From Thiofilum sp. (lineage in GTDB: Bacteria > Pseudomonadota > Gammaproteobacteria > Thiotrichales > Thiotrichaceae), in NCBI RefSeq assembly GCF_016711335.1, contig NZ_JADJTF010000001.1, forward strand, positions 2,728,001 to 2,792,000: DNA of 64,000 nucleotides, in the 5' to 3' direction. The notes under the pieces are model-generated. The model saw nothing but the letters and a program-made list of their open reading frames with translations, was not told the origin of the DNA and ran no database searches. Positions within the stretch are counted from its first letter, which is position 1. Every line of letters starts with the position of its first letter. The position numbers and the translations under genes are program-made. Below are positions 35,106 through 44,380 of this stretch, in pieces.

Positions 35106-36617
35106 ATGAGTGAATCTAATAATCACGTCACGAATGACCATCATGATGATAATCAACTCATGGCACAGCGCCGTGAAAAACTAAAAGCCTTGCGTGCTAA
35201 AGGCAATGCTTTTCCTAATCAGGTAGTACGTGAACATAAAGCAGCTGATTTAGCGGCTCAATACGGTGAGCATGATAAAGAATGGTTTGAAGCTAATATA
35301 ATACCAGTGAGCGTGGCGGGACGTATCATGCTGCGCCGCATGATGGGTAAGGCGAGCTTTGTTACCTTATCCGATACCTCTGGGCGGATTCAGCTCTATG
35401 TGCAGCAAAATACCTTGGGCGAAGAAGCGTTTCATGACTTCGCCCATTGGGATTTAGGCGATATTATTAGTGCTGAGGGTGTTTTGTTTAAAACTAAAAC
35501 GGGTGAGTTATCCGTTAAAGTACAAAGCATTCGCTTACTCACCAAAGCACTGCGCTCATTACCGGAAAAATTTCACGGCTTAACCGATCAAGAGCAACGT
35601 TATCGCCAACGTTATCTCGATCTAATTATGAATGATGAGTCGCGTAATACCTTCCGTATGCGCTCCAAAATCATTAGCTATATTCGTAACTTCTTTACTC
35701 AGCGCGACTATCTCGAAGTCGAAACCCCGATGCTGCAAGTGATTCCGGGGGGCGCGGCGGCTAGACCTTTCGTGACGCATCATAATGCGCTGGATATGGC
35801 GATGTATTTGCGTATTGCGCCAGAATTATATTTAAAGCGTTTGGTGGTGGGTGGTTTTGAGCGCGTGTTTGAAATCAACCGCAATTTCCGCAATGAAGGG
35901 GTGTCGGTACGTCATAATCCAGAATTCACTATGATTGAATTCTACCAAGCCTATGCTACCTATCACGATATGATGGATTTGACTGAGAGCCTATTTAAAG
36001 GGCTAGCGCAGGATTTATTAGGTACGACCGAAGTACACTATCAAGGTCAAGTATTTGATTTTGCTAAACCCTTTGAGCGTATTACGATCCGCGATGCGAT
36101 TTTAAAATATAACTCTGATGTCACAGCGGAGCAGATTGATAACCTTGAGTCCGCGCGTGAAGTGGCTAAGCGCAAACATATTCACACGAAAGACAGTGAT
36201 GGTTTAGGCAAGGTGCAAATTGCGATTTTCGAGGAGACTGTTGAGCATTTATTGCAACAGCCGACCTTTGTGATGGAACATCCGGCTGAAGTGTCACCGT
36301 TGGCGCGTTGTAAAGATGATAACCCTTTCGTCACCGACCGCTTTGAGTTCTATATTGGTGGGCGCGAGATTGGCAATGGCTTCTCTGAGCTTAATGATGC
36401 CGAGGATCAAGCCGAGCGTTTCTTGCAGCAAGTACGAGAGAAAGAGGCGGGGGACGATGAAGCAATGTTTTATGATGCCGATTTCGTGCGTGCCTTAGAA
36501 TATGGTATGCCGCCAACCGCAGGTGAGGGGATTGGAATTGATCGCTTGGTAATGTTATTTACCGATGCGCCGTCGATTCGTGATGTCATACTATTCCCGC
36601 ATATGCGCCCAGAGTAG
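35106..36617 (+). CDS. lysS: Lysine--tRNA ligase, class II
   Basis: Charges tRNA-Lys. The N-terminal anticodon-binding OB-fold (about 65-160: VSVAGRIMLRRMMGKASFVTLSDTSGRIQLYVQ) precedes the class II core: motif 1 around YLEVETPMLQVIPGGAAARPF, motif 2 FRNEGVSVRHNPEFTMIEFYQAY, and motif 3 GIGIDRLVMLFTDAPSIRDVILFP. At 503 aa it is normal length. It is co-transcribed with prfB and ends before a hairpin terminator at 36641. Confidence 0.97.
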   Translation: MSESNNHVTNDHHDDNQLMAQRREKLKALRAKGNAFPNQVVREHKAADLAAQYGEHDKEWFEANIIPVSVAGRIMLRRMMGKASFVTLSDTSGRIQLYVQQNTLGEEAFHDFAHWDLGDIISAEGVLFKTKTGELSVKVQSIRLLTKALRSLPEKFHGLTDQEQRYRQRYLDLIMNDESRNTFRMRSKIISYIRNFFTQRDYLEVETPMLQVIPGGAAARPFVTHHNALDMAMYLRIAPELYLKRLVVGGFERVFEINRNFRNEGVSVRHNPEFTMIEFYQAYATYHDMMDLTESLFKGLAQDLLGTTEVHYQGQVFDFAKPFERITIRDAILKYNSDVTAEQIDNLESAREVAKRKHIHTKDSDGLGKVQIAIFEETVEHLLQQPTFVMEHPAEVSPLARCKDDNPFVTDRFEFYIGGREIGNGFSELNDAEDQAERFLQQVREKEAGDDEAMFYDADFVRALEYGMPPTAGEGIGIDRLVMLFTDAPSIRDVILFPHMRPE

Positions 36618-36640
36618 TGCTATCTGGTTGCTTTGAAAAA

Positions 36641-36674
36641 GAAAAAAGTCGGAGTGATCTGGCTTTTTTCTTTT
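36641..36674 (+). terminator. Terminator after lysS
   Basis: GAAAAAAG at 36641-36648 pairs with CTTTTTTC at 36663-36670, followed by TTTT. The stem is A/T rich with a 14-base loop, so it is weaker than a GC-rich terminator but well placed 24 bases after the lysS stop. Confidence 0.6.
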
Positions 36675-36693
36675 ATAAAAAGGTGTCTACTGA

Positions 36694-37197
36694 TTAGTGT
36701 GTAGTCTGTTGGATGTCTTGGGCAATCACTTCTACTTCCTCAATACTGAGCTTAAACAAATCAGCAATCGCTTGATAGGACATGGCATTGAGAGCAATGA
36801 GTTGTTTAACCGCATTGTGAACTCGTTGTTTTTCCTGTTGCAATTTTTGCTGTTCTAGTTTAATCGCTTCATCTTTTTCACTAAGTAACGATTCTAACTC
36901 AGTACGTGCCTTAGCCATTCCTTCATTAATACCATCTTCTAGCCCCCACTGATAAGTTGAGAAGCGTTTATAATCTACGTGAGTTAGCATGTTTTTTGCC
37001 TCCAACAGTTGAGCGTGTAGGTCTCTATTATCCGCTAAAGTTTCCAACATTTCATAGTAATTGCGAAACCGTTGCTCATCATCCCCCGATAATTGCTTTA
37101 AACGAGTCACAATGTAATTGACCACATCTTGAGTCGGGCGTTGCTTAAAGTCACACAAAATGGCGAGTATTAAGGCTTCAGGGGTGTCTTGAGCCAT
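36694..37197 (-). CDS. C-terminal part of an Rpn/YhgA-like family protein
   Basis: The 167-aa sequence corresponds to the back half of the Rpn (recombination-promoting nuclease, putative transposase, COG5464-like) family: ALILAILCDFKQRPTQDVVNYIVTRLKQLSGDDEQRFRNYYEMLETLADNRDL, followed by KRFSTYQWGLEDGINEGMAKARTELE and a Gln/Lys/Glu coiled coil. The N-terminal PD-(D/E)xK nuclease domain of full-length members (about 300 aa) is missing, yet there is an ATG and the frame is clean. It is either a decayed fragment or an internally started short form, as reported for some Rpn genes. Upstream 37198-37287 holds no trace of the nuclease part. Confidence 0.7.
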   Translation of the reverse strand: MAQDTPEALILAILCDFKQRPTQDVVNYIVTRLKQLSGDDEQRFRNYYEMLETLADNRDLHAQLLEAKNMLTHVDYKRFSTYQWGLEDGINEGMAKARTELESLLSEKDEAIKLEQQKLQQEKQRVHNAVKQLIALNAMSYQAIADLFKLSIEEVEVIAQDIQQTTH

Positions 37198-37287
37198 TGA
37201 TTATTTTATATTCTACCTAAGACAGGTTCATTGAATTCTCACTTAAGCGCGGTATGATCTAAATCTCATACTTAAAGCGAGTGAGTT

Positions 37288-37842
37288 ATGATGTGGAGCC
37301 GTGTTGGTTTATGGTTAATTTTATTGTTAGCACCTATGGTTTACGCCCACGATTGGGCTGAACTGCACCGCGAGCCACTCAATGCCGCTAATCTAGAAAA
37401 ACTCATTACCCGTATTGAACAAGAGCAGCGCCAACTACCTAAGACGCCTTCCCTCGCAAAAGAGGCTAACCTAATGCTGGATTGGCTCAAGTGGCTGGAA
37501 CAAGCGCAAAAGCTCGATACAATGCAGGGGCAAGCCGCTTTAAGTAAGCGCCTCCAAGATTATGGTTACCCTTATGAACTCGACCTAGTAGTGGATGCGT
37601 GGCAACATGATTTGGAGCACTTAGCCAATGCTTATGATGCGCTTACTTCGCAACAGAATAACCCAGCACCTGCCACTATTGAGCAACTCAATCAACTTCC
37701 TTCCACCGATACCCAAACAGCACAAATACTCAGCTATCGCCTAGCACTGGGTAACGTATTAAAACCAGCGGAGCGTCAAATACTGGAACCCTTTATGCCG
37801 CGCTTAGCCCAGCTTATTAAAAATGCCCAAGCCCCACGGTGA
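37288..37842 (+). CDS. Exported helical protein, partner of the downstream metallopeptidase
   Basis: Unrecognised 184-aa protein with a signal peptide (residues 1-20, cleavage after VYA) and an all-helical mature region rich in Leu, Gln and Ala (NLEKLITRIEQEQRQLPKTPSLAKEANLMLDWLKWLEQAQKL). No cysteines and no further membrane helix. The next gene, a large exported zinc peptidase, begins about five bases after its stop, so the two form an operon. A chaperone, inhibitor or docking role for that enzyme is conceivable but only inferred from position. Confidence 0.65.
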   Translation: MMWSRVGLWLILLLAPMVYAHDWAELHREPLNAANLEKLITRIEQEQRQLPKTPSLAKEANLMLDWLKWLEQAQKLDTMQGQAALSKRLQDYGYPYELDLVVDAWQHDLEHLANAYDALTSQQNNPAPATIEQLNQLPSTDTQTAQILSYRLALGNVLKPAERQILEPFMPRLAQLIKNAQAPR

Positions 37843-37847
37843 GAATC

Positions 37848-40331
37848 ATGCAGTATTTATTAGCGTGCATATTATTGGTACTGAGTTCACTGAGTTGGGC
37901 AGAGCAAACGCGTGAATTTGAAGTATTTTGTGGCAAACCTTTTGCCGATGCTAATTCCAGCATAGGGAGCAAAGTGGTCTCTGGTATTGTGGAAGGGGTA
38001 GAGGCGGGTGCAACCACTTCTTTAGACCCGTGGTCGTATGAGTTTTATGAGCGTAACTATGGTGAGGAGGAAGACAGTGCGGCTGATGAGGCAAATTGCC
38101 TGACGCCTAGCCGTAAAAAGCTGATTGAAGGTTATGCCACTGAGATGTTGCAAGCTTACGAAAGGCTCGGTTTTGCCTACCCTTATCCGCATTTAGGACC
38201 CGTAGTTAAAGGCAAACAGGGTAAACCCGTGATTCGCTTATACATGACCGACTTAGACAGCCCCGCCAATACCAGTAGTGCCTGTGTGAATGGGGTTTAT
38301 GATCCATACCGCGTTAGTTTTATGCGCCTCAATCGAGCGGATTTTCAATTGAGCGCGGAACCGATGATTTACCATTGGTTAGCGCATGAAATCGTGCATG
38401 TATTACAGGCAAGTAATGCGCTCAGTCAAGGCAAACCTTGTGGCACAGATAAATGGATCACGGAAGGAACCGCCGATGCGTTGTCTTTAAAACTAGCCCG
38501 GAATAAATTTCCTAATTGGAAGCCCGGAGCTACGGGTTATGGCAAAAGTTGGTATGGAGTCAAAAAATATCCCAATAATATGGTTACTCCACCTAAGCAT
38601 TTGGATATTGAAGATTATTATGTGAGTTCATTTTGGCGCTATTTGGCGGAACGTTATTATAATGACGATTATAGTTATACGGCTCGCTACTACCAAAAAA
38701 GCACTTGGCTTAATAAAGAGGAAGATGCGCTAAAATGGTTAAATAACTACTTAAAATCCGAGTCAGCCATCACTCAATATACGAAAGGTGGATTATATTT
38801 ATTATTTCCTGATTTCCTAGCGGCTTATAGTTTGTGGGGTGAGAAACGCTTTCCAGAGTTGGGTGAAAGTATGTGGCTGTCACGTACTTTTAGAGGTTGC
38901 CATTTAGTAAAGTTAGATCCACAAAAAAATCCCCAAACCTTACAGCTTAAGATGGAGCCTTTGAGTGGGCAATGCATCAATATACAAGTGACAGGGCTTT
39001 CTCCTAACTCACTTAGTGCAGTAAAGATTATAGCTCAGGATAAGTCGACTCAAAATTTGGATAATATTCATCTAGCAACCGCGAAATTAGGCTCTAAAGT
39101 GGTAGGTATGCCCTTTAAAGATTTATTTAATTGTTATGATGCTTTAAATGCCTATCCACAAGGCACTTGTTTAGAGAAACCTTTTACAGGTAAGCAAAAG
39201 ACGGATGGTTTGCACCCTAAAACATGGCTCACGCATCAACAAGACAATAACGCAGGTACTTATACTAATCGTATTATAGTAGTACATAGCCCCAAGGACC
39301 CCACTGATAAAGTACATAGCTCACGTAATACTCAAATAGTTAATTTAGAGTTTGGTTTGGAAATCAGTACTTTACAAAGCACCGCAACCGGTAAAGCGCC
39401 TGTCAAAAAAGCTCAAGGAGCCGTACTAAACCATGCTGCTCAAAATAAGGATGGGTTAGGTGCAACACCTATGCAGGGTGGAGAAAAAAGTACGGATAGC
39501 TTTATGAATATATTCGGTAGTAGTGAGGGTTTATCTCAATCCTTTTTTCTGATGCCTCAAATCGCTAATGTACAAGGTATGATGCAAAATACCTTATTTG
39601 AAACCATTACTCAGTTTAGTTTAGAGCAGGTAGAGCTGCCGAGTGAAGGCGATGAGCTAGCAACTAAAGCGTCGTTTCATCTCTCAGTATTGCCAGCGGG
39701 TGTGCCTTTTGGTGCAAAAGGCAATTTTAAAGGTATGGCGTCGGGCATATTAGGGGATAGTGGGGTGGAAGATATTTTATTTCCTTGGCCCGTGCCTAAA
39801 AGTCCTAATGCTATTCCCAGTAACGGTACAGTTGAAGTCATAGAATATAGTAGTCGCTTATTGCAGGTAAAATTAAGTGGTACGGTATGTCGTTGGGGTA
39901 ATTTAATTCGTGATCGTCAAGGTATGGTAATAGGCTGTAAAAAAATAGATTCTTTTTCTGGTGAAATTATTAAACCTTTCGGTTGGCTATATGATATGAA
40001 GCAAACGTTTAGCAGCATTGATACCGAGGGTATGAAGGTTTATCGTGATAATTTATACAGTACCATATCGACTATGATGCCAAGTTTATTTCCCGCTCCT
40101 ACTAATAAAGATAATGAGGACAGTGCTAATGATGAGGGTAGTAATATGACGGCTAATCCTCAAATACTGAGTTGTGATTGCAGTTGTGATGGAATGAAAA
40201 AAATTCAAGCCCTTGGTGAGCAAATGGAAAACTCGGACAATCTAATGGCTCCACCCCCTGAATTAATGCAAGCGATGCAATGTATGGGGCAATGTATGTC
40301 ACAATATATGCAGTGCAGCGAGACAGAGTGA
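37848..40331 (+). CDS. Large exported HExxH zinc metallopeptidase-like protein
   Basis: Start chosen at the ATG at 37848 (GGTGAG upstream) rather than the GTG at 37839. A signal peptide covers residues 1 to about 18. The metal site is HEIVH at 180-184, with a likely third ligand Glu206 in WITEGTADAL, the gluzincin layout; the surrounding YHWLAHEIVHVLQAS supports a real peptidase. The following 350 residues are less familiar, and a second domain from about 560 (MPQIANVQGMMQNTLFETITQFSLEQVELPSEGDEL) reads like beta-rich secreted modules. The C-terminus is Cys-rich (CDCSCDG and MQCMGQCMSQYMQC) and also Met-rich, which suggests a disulfide or metal-bound tail. I do not recognise the family. 827 aa. 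Confidence 0.75.
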   Translation: MQYLLACILLVLSSLSWAEQTREFEVFCGKPFADANSSIGSKVVSGIVEGVEAGATTSLDPWSYEFYERNYGEEEDSAADEANCLTPSRKKLIEGYATEMLQAYERLGFAYPYPHLGPVVKGKQGKPVIRLYMTDLDSPANTSSACVNGVYDPYRVSFMRLNRADFQLSAEPMIYHWLAHEIVHVLQASNALSQGKPCGTDKWITEGTADALSLKLARNKFPNWKPGATGYGKSWYGVKKYPNNMVTPPKHLDIEDYYVSSFWRYLAERYYNDDYSYTARYYQKSTWLNKEEDALKWLNNYLKSESAITQYTKGGLYLLFPDFLAAYSLWGEKRFPELGESMWLSRTFRGCHLVKLDPQKNPQTLQLKMEPLSGQCINIQVTGLSPNSLSAVKIIAQDKSTQNLDNIHLATAKLGSKVVGMPFKDLFNCYDALNAYPQGTCLEKPFTGKQKTDGLHPKTWLTHQQDNNAGTYTNRIIVVHSPKDPTDKVHSSRNTQIVNLEFGLEISTLQSTATGKAPVKKAQGAVLNHAAQNKDGLGATPMQGGEKSTDSFMNIFGSSEGLSQSFFLMPQIANVQGMMQNTLFETITQFSLEQVELPSEGDELATKASFHLSVLPAGVPFGAKGNFKGMASGILGDSGVEDILFPWPVPKSPNAIPSNGTVEVIEYSSRLLQVKLSGTVCRWGNLIRDRQGMVIGCKKIDSFSGEIIKPFGWLYDMKQTFSSIDTEGMKVYRDNLYSTISTMMPSLFPAPTNKDNEDSANDEGSNMTANPQILSCDCSCDGMKKIQALGEQMENSDNLMAPPPELMQAMQCMGQCMSQYMQCSETE

Positions 40332-40369
40332 ACCAGCGGTTTGGGCTGAATTTGATTTTAAGTTTAAGT

Positions 40370-43300
40370 TCAAGCCAATAATTGGCAGCCCACCCCTATT
40401 AATTTGCTGCGCCCCCCCGTTTGTGGGAGCACTCGAATCTGGGTACTAATACGCTCTTGCAGTGCTTGTACGTGGGAAATAATACCAATTAATTTCCCCT
40501 CTTGTTGTAGATTAGATAAGGTTTCGAGTGCTGTTTCTAAGGCTTCTTGATCCAGTGTGCCAAAACCTTCATCTAAAAATAAGGAATCCACTCGTACATT
40601 TTGACTCGCCATATGTGACAGTCCTAGCGCTAAAGCTAAACTGACTAAAAAGCTTTCCCCGCCGGATAAATTACGGGTCGAGCGAATTTCTCCCGCTTGA
40701 TAGGTATCTAATACATTCAGCTCCAACGGTTGCGTGGCGTTGCGTACTAATAAATAGCGTTCGCTCATTTTACGTAATTGTCGATTAGCGTGATGAATCA
40801 TGATTTCAAAGGTTAGACCTTGGGCAAAGTTACGGTATTTTTTGCCATCACTAGAGCCAATCAGTTGGGTCAACTGCTCCCAACGTTCGGAGGCTTGGCG
40901 CTGCAATTCAATCGCGGCTAATTGTTTAGCTTGCTCGACTTTGATTTTTTGATGCGCTGCTAATTGTTGTTGTAATGCACCTATAGTTTGCAACACTTCA
41001 ACCTGTTGAGTTTGCAATGTCGTGCATTGGTCTTGTAAGGCTGCTGCTGAAGAGTCGCTAAGTTGTTTAGCCTGTAATGCCACCCATTGTAGTTTTTTAT
41101 CTTGTTCTTTAGTGGCTAATTCGGCTGCCTCTAGATGTAATGCTTGGGCTTGCTGATGTAAGCGCTGACGCTCTGTTTCAGGTAATGCGGCGGCTTGATA
41201 CTCCGTTTCGGAGCTAAAAGCACTCTGTTGCAAGCGCTCAATAAAATGTTGTTCTAATACGGTTAGCTTGGCATGAGTATTAGTTTTATCGTGTTGCAAT
41301 GTCTCCCATTGTACTTGTAGCGTAGTTAAAGCGCCTTGGGCTAATTGAGCACGCTCTTGTTGCTGTTGCACTTGTGCTTCTGCGTGTTCCCGTGCTTGAG
41401 TGAGTTGTTGCTCAAGCGCCTCCACTGAAGCATCACCGACTAGAACAAAGCGTTGCCGATGCAGTGCATGGTAGTCAGAGTCTTGAGTGCTAAGCTCAGT
41501 GGTTAATACGGCAATTTCGCTAGCTAACCCTTGTAAGCGTTCCGTGAGTGCCGCTTGTTGTTGGGTCAAGTCCTGCACTGAGCGATTGACCTGTAATTGC
41601 TGTTCAGAGTGTTGCAGCCAAGCATTGCGCCGTGTATTGAGGGTTTGTTCTAGGGTGTCTAAGTGATCTAAGTGCAATTTTTCCATGCTAAAGGGTAGGA
41701 GTAATGCTTGCACTTCTGCCCACTCCTGCTGGAGCTGCTGGGTTGATTCCAGACATTGATTCTCTACTTGCTGCAAGGCTTGTCTAGTGTGTTGTAAAGC
41801 AAAATGAGCTTGTTGCTGTTGATCGTTATTGGCTTGTAGAGTGGTTTGTGCCGTAGCAAGTTGACTGTGGATTACTTTCAGGGCTTGCTCTACCTTTTCA
41901 ATCGTCTCAATCAGTACTTGAGTGTCTTGATAATGGTTATGAGTAGTTTGTCGCAAGGCAGCTAAGGACTCCATGCTGAGATCAGCATTAGCTAGATTCA
42001 AGTGTTGCATTAATTGATTTAACGCTTGGGCTTGAGTACTGAGTTGGGTTTGATAGGTTTGAGTGCGCTCGGCTTGAGTGGCTAGTGTGGTTTGTAAGTG
42101 TGTAATGTCTTGCTGCAAGGTTTGTAGTGCTTTGTTACTTTGTGTAACCGCTTGTTTAGCACGCTTGAGTTCCTTGGCGGTATCGGATTGCAGCGGTAAA
42201 TTACCCCGCGCAAACGGGTGTTCTAATGCACCACATAAAGGGCAGGGCTGATTATCCTCTAACGCGTGACGATGCTGTTCTAAGGATTGAATCTTTTCCT
42301 CAAATAATTGCCGCTCAGTGAGACTATGAACTGTTAGCTCTAAAGTTTCGTGCTGCGCTTGCTTGAGTGCTAAGGCTTGAGTGTGTTGTTCAAATTGAGT
42401 TTGTGTCTGATGGGTAGTGTGCTGCAACGCGCTTAAGAGCTGTGCTAATTCAGTATTTTTAGTTAGGGTCGCCTGTGCTTGCTCTAAGTACTGTAAGCGT
42501 TCCTTGATACTAGCTGCTGTATTACGCCACTCATTGATGGTTTTGCCTTGTAAATGTTGGTTCAAGCATTGCTCATTATGTTGTAGCTCACTATGCAGTT
42601 CAGCCACCTGTTGAGTACTTTGATTCCATGCTTGGTGAACCTGTTCATAGGTCTGGGCTAAGTGCTGTTGCTGGTCTTGTAGAGTGGCAGAGTCCTTTTG
42701 CTGTTGATGGAGCGCCTGTTTTAATTGCCGTAAGTGTTTAAAGCGTTGTTGCCAGCCCGCAAACTCACTGACTAAGGCTGCATCAGCCACATGAGTGTGC
42801 AAGTAATTTAGTACTTGTGCTAATAGTAATTGTTGAGTACTCAACTGCTGCACTACGTCATTATGCTCTTGAGTAAGGCTTAATTGCTTAGTTTTATGAG
42901 TCACTAAGGTAGTTTGCAACTGCTGTAACTGAATATGTTGATGAGCTAGTTTAAAATCTATTGTTCGTACTTGATTCAATAACGGTCGCTGGCGGGCTGA
43001 CTCATCTTTAGCTTGTTGCCACGTTTGTTGGGCTAGTGCCAGTGCTGCTTGTGCCTGTTGTAAGTGCATTTCAGCGTGAGGAATTTGTTGTTCCAAGTGG
43101 CTTTGCTGTTGGCTTAGCTCATTAGACTGCTTACGCATCAAGAGTAAAGGTTGATAATCACCCGCTAACTCCAACGCTTGTAAAGCTTGCTGTAAACGTT
43201 TTTGCTCTGGCTCAAAAGCGAGTTGTTGAGCGTTTAATTGCTGCCTATTTTGTGCTACTTGCTCCAACTCCTGCTCTAGTTGAGCTAGATGTTGACGCCA

Positions 43301-44041
43301 ATGCAATGCCGCTTCAGTGGTTTTGATCTGATGGCTTAAGTCATGCGCTTGTGTGTGGCACTGAGCTAATTGCTCGCGCAGATGTTGTTCTTCTTGCTGA
43401 TCAAGTAGGCGTAGACTTTTGAGTTCGGCTTGTAATTGCGTGAGTTGTTTACGTTCTTGCGTAGAACGCTCGTGTACCTTGATCGAAATTTCACTATAAA
43501 TCTGAGTGCCCGTAATTTGCTCTAGAATAGGTGCGCGTTCATCCGCACTGGCTTGTAAAAACGCTGCAAAACTGCCTTGGGCTAATAAAATCGAGCGGGT
43601 AAAGCGCTCAAAATCCAAACCTGTGACCACTTCAATTTCACGACTGACCTCTAAGAGTTTCTCCGCCAAGGTTTGTTTTTGGGTAATACTGATCAATTTA
43701 TGCTGTGGATTTTGTAGCTCACCTTCGGCTTTTTTGCGAGCGCGATGTTGACTCCATGTGCTTTCAAATTGCCCATGCTGGGTTTCAAAGGTAATTTGGG
43801 CAAAGCACTCTCCGGTATGGCGCGACATAATGTCATTAGCACTTTTGGTAATGCGCCCTAAGCGCGGTGTGCAACCATATAGCCCTAAACAAATCGCATC
43901 TAAAATAGTACTTTTACCCGCTCCCGTAGGGCCCGTTATCGCAAATAAGCCATCCGATAAATAGTCGGGTTGGGTGAGATCTATCGACCATTCTCCCACC
44001 AGTGAATTTAGATTCTTAAAGCGAATATGCAGGATGCGCAT
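40370..44041 (-). CDS. sbcC: Exonuclease subunit SbcC (Rad50-like)
   Basis: SMC-type ATPase of the SbcCD nuclease, which cuts hairpins and protein-blocked DNA ends. N-terminal Walker A GPTGAGKSTILDAICLGLYG is at about residues 38-57; long Gln-rich coiled coils flank a central zinc hook, CPLCG, near residue 600; the C-terminal lobe has the signature NLSGGESFLVSLALALGLS and Walker B SLFLDEGFGTLD. The 1223-aa length is slightly above E. coli SbcC (1048) because of the coiled coils. The nuclease partner gene sbcD normally sits directly upstream, but the upstream 339 bp here is non-coding and the next gene is mnhA. sbcD must be elsewhere or absent. Confidence 0.93.
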   Translation of the reverse strand: MRILHIRFKNLNSLVGEWSIDLTQPDYLSDGLFAITGPTGAGKSTILDAICLGLYGCTPRLGRITKSANDIMSRHTGECFAQITFETQHGQFESTWSQHRARKKAEGELQNPQHKLISITQKQTLAEKLLEVSREIEVVTGLDFERFTRSILLAQGSFAAFLQASADERAPILEQITGTQIYSEISIKVHERSTQERKQLTQLQAELKSLRLLDQQEEQHLREQLAQCHTQAHDLSHQIKTTEAALHWRQHLAQLEQELEQVAQNRQQLNAQQLAFEPEQKRLQQALQALELAGDYQPLLLMRKQSNELSQQQSHLEQQIPHAEMHLQQAQAALALAQQTWQQAKDESARQRPLLNQVRTIDFKLAHQHIQLQQLQTTLVTHKTKQLSLTQEHNDVVQQLSTQQLLLAQVLNYLHTHVADAALVSEFAGWQQRFKHLRQLKQALHQQQKDSATLQDQQQHLAQTYEQVHQAWNQSTQQVAELHSELQHNEQCLNQHLQGKTINEWRNTAASIKERLQYLEQAQATLTKNTELAQLLSALQHTTHQTQTQFEQHTQALALKQAQHETLELTVHSLTERQLFEEKIQSLEQHRHALEDNQPCPLCGALEHPFARGNLPLQSDTAKELKRAKQAVTQSNKALQTLQQDITHLQTTLATQAERTQTYQTQLSTQAQALNQLMQHLNLANADLSMESLAALRQTTHNHYQDTQVLIETIEKVEQALKVIHSQLATAQTTLQANNDQQQQAHFALQHTRQALQQVENQCLESTQQLQQEWAEVQALLLPFSMEKLHLDHLDTLEQTLNTRRNAWLQHSEQQLQVNRSVQDLTQQQAALTERLQGLASEIAVLTTELSTQDSDYHALHRQRFVLVGDASVEALEQQLTQAREHAEAQVQQQQERAQLAQGALTTLQVQWETLQHDKTNTHAKLTVLEQHFIERLQQSAFSSETEYQAAALPETERQRLHQQAQALHLEAAELATKEQDKKLQWVALQAKQLSDSSAAALQDQCTTLQTQQVEVLQTIGALQQQLAAHQKIKVEQAKQLAAIELQRQASERWEQLTQLIGSSDGKKYRNFAQGLTFEIMIHHANRQLRKMSERYLLVRNATQPLELNVLDTYQAGEIRSTRNLSGGESFLVSLALALGLSHMASQNVRVDSLFLDEGFGTLDQEALETALETLSNLQQEGKLIGIISHVQALQERISTQIRVLPQTGGRSKLIGVGCQLLA

Positions 44042-44154
44042 AGTTAAACCAATCCCTTTTCAGTCAGAGGGGCTAACATAAACCAGTCGTTAGTAGGAGG
44101 AAAGTACTCTAATGCTTTTGAGCAAGGTTAGATGCACCCATTGCTTTATGAACT

Positions 44155-44284
44155 AAGTACTTGAGCCAAAGTAATCCTGCATTTCCTCCGCAGACGCTAT
44201 AAATACGTCCGTCTACGCTTCAAGGCGGCATCCTTGCCGCCAAGACTGCTACAGAAACACACGATTACTTTTAGCTAGCTACTT
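44155..44284. repeat. Structured intergenic element, possibly a small dispersed repeat (MITE/REP-like)
   Basis: Between sbcC and mnhA. AAAGTAATC at 44168-44176 and GATTACTTT at 44263-44271 are perfect inverted arms within wider, imperfect 22-base ends. Between them are two hairpins: AGACG (44192-44196) with CGTCT (44210-44214), and GGCGGCA (44224-44230) with TGCCGCC (44235-44241), a 7-bp stem with a TCCT loop. The layout resembles small non-autonomous repeats. Only one copy is visible in this window. The remainder of 44042-44380 has no gene and should hold the two divergent promoters. Confidence 0.5.
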
Positions 44285-44380
44285 AAGTAAATTAAACTGA
44301 AAAGTGTTAGAGAACTATAAATCGTCATTTAGCTCTGTCTATAATGCGGTAATCCAGACTTAAACAACCGTGGCGAGCCT

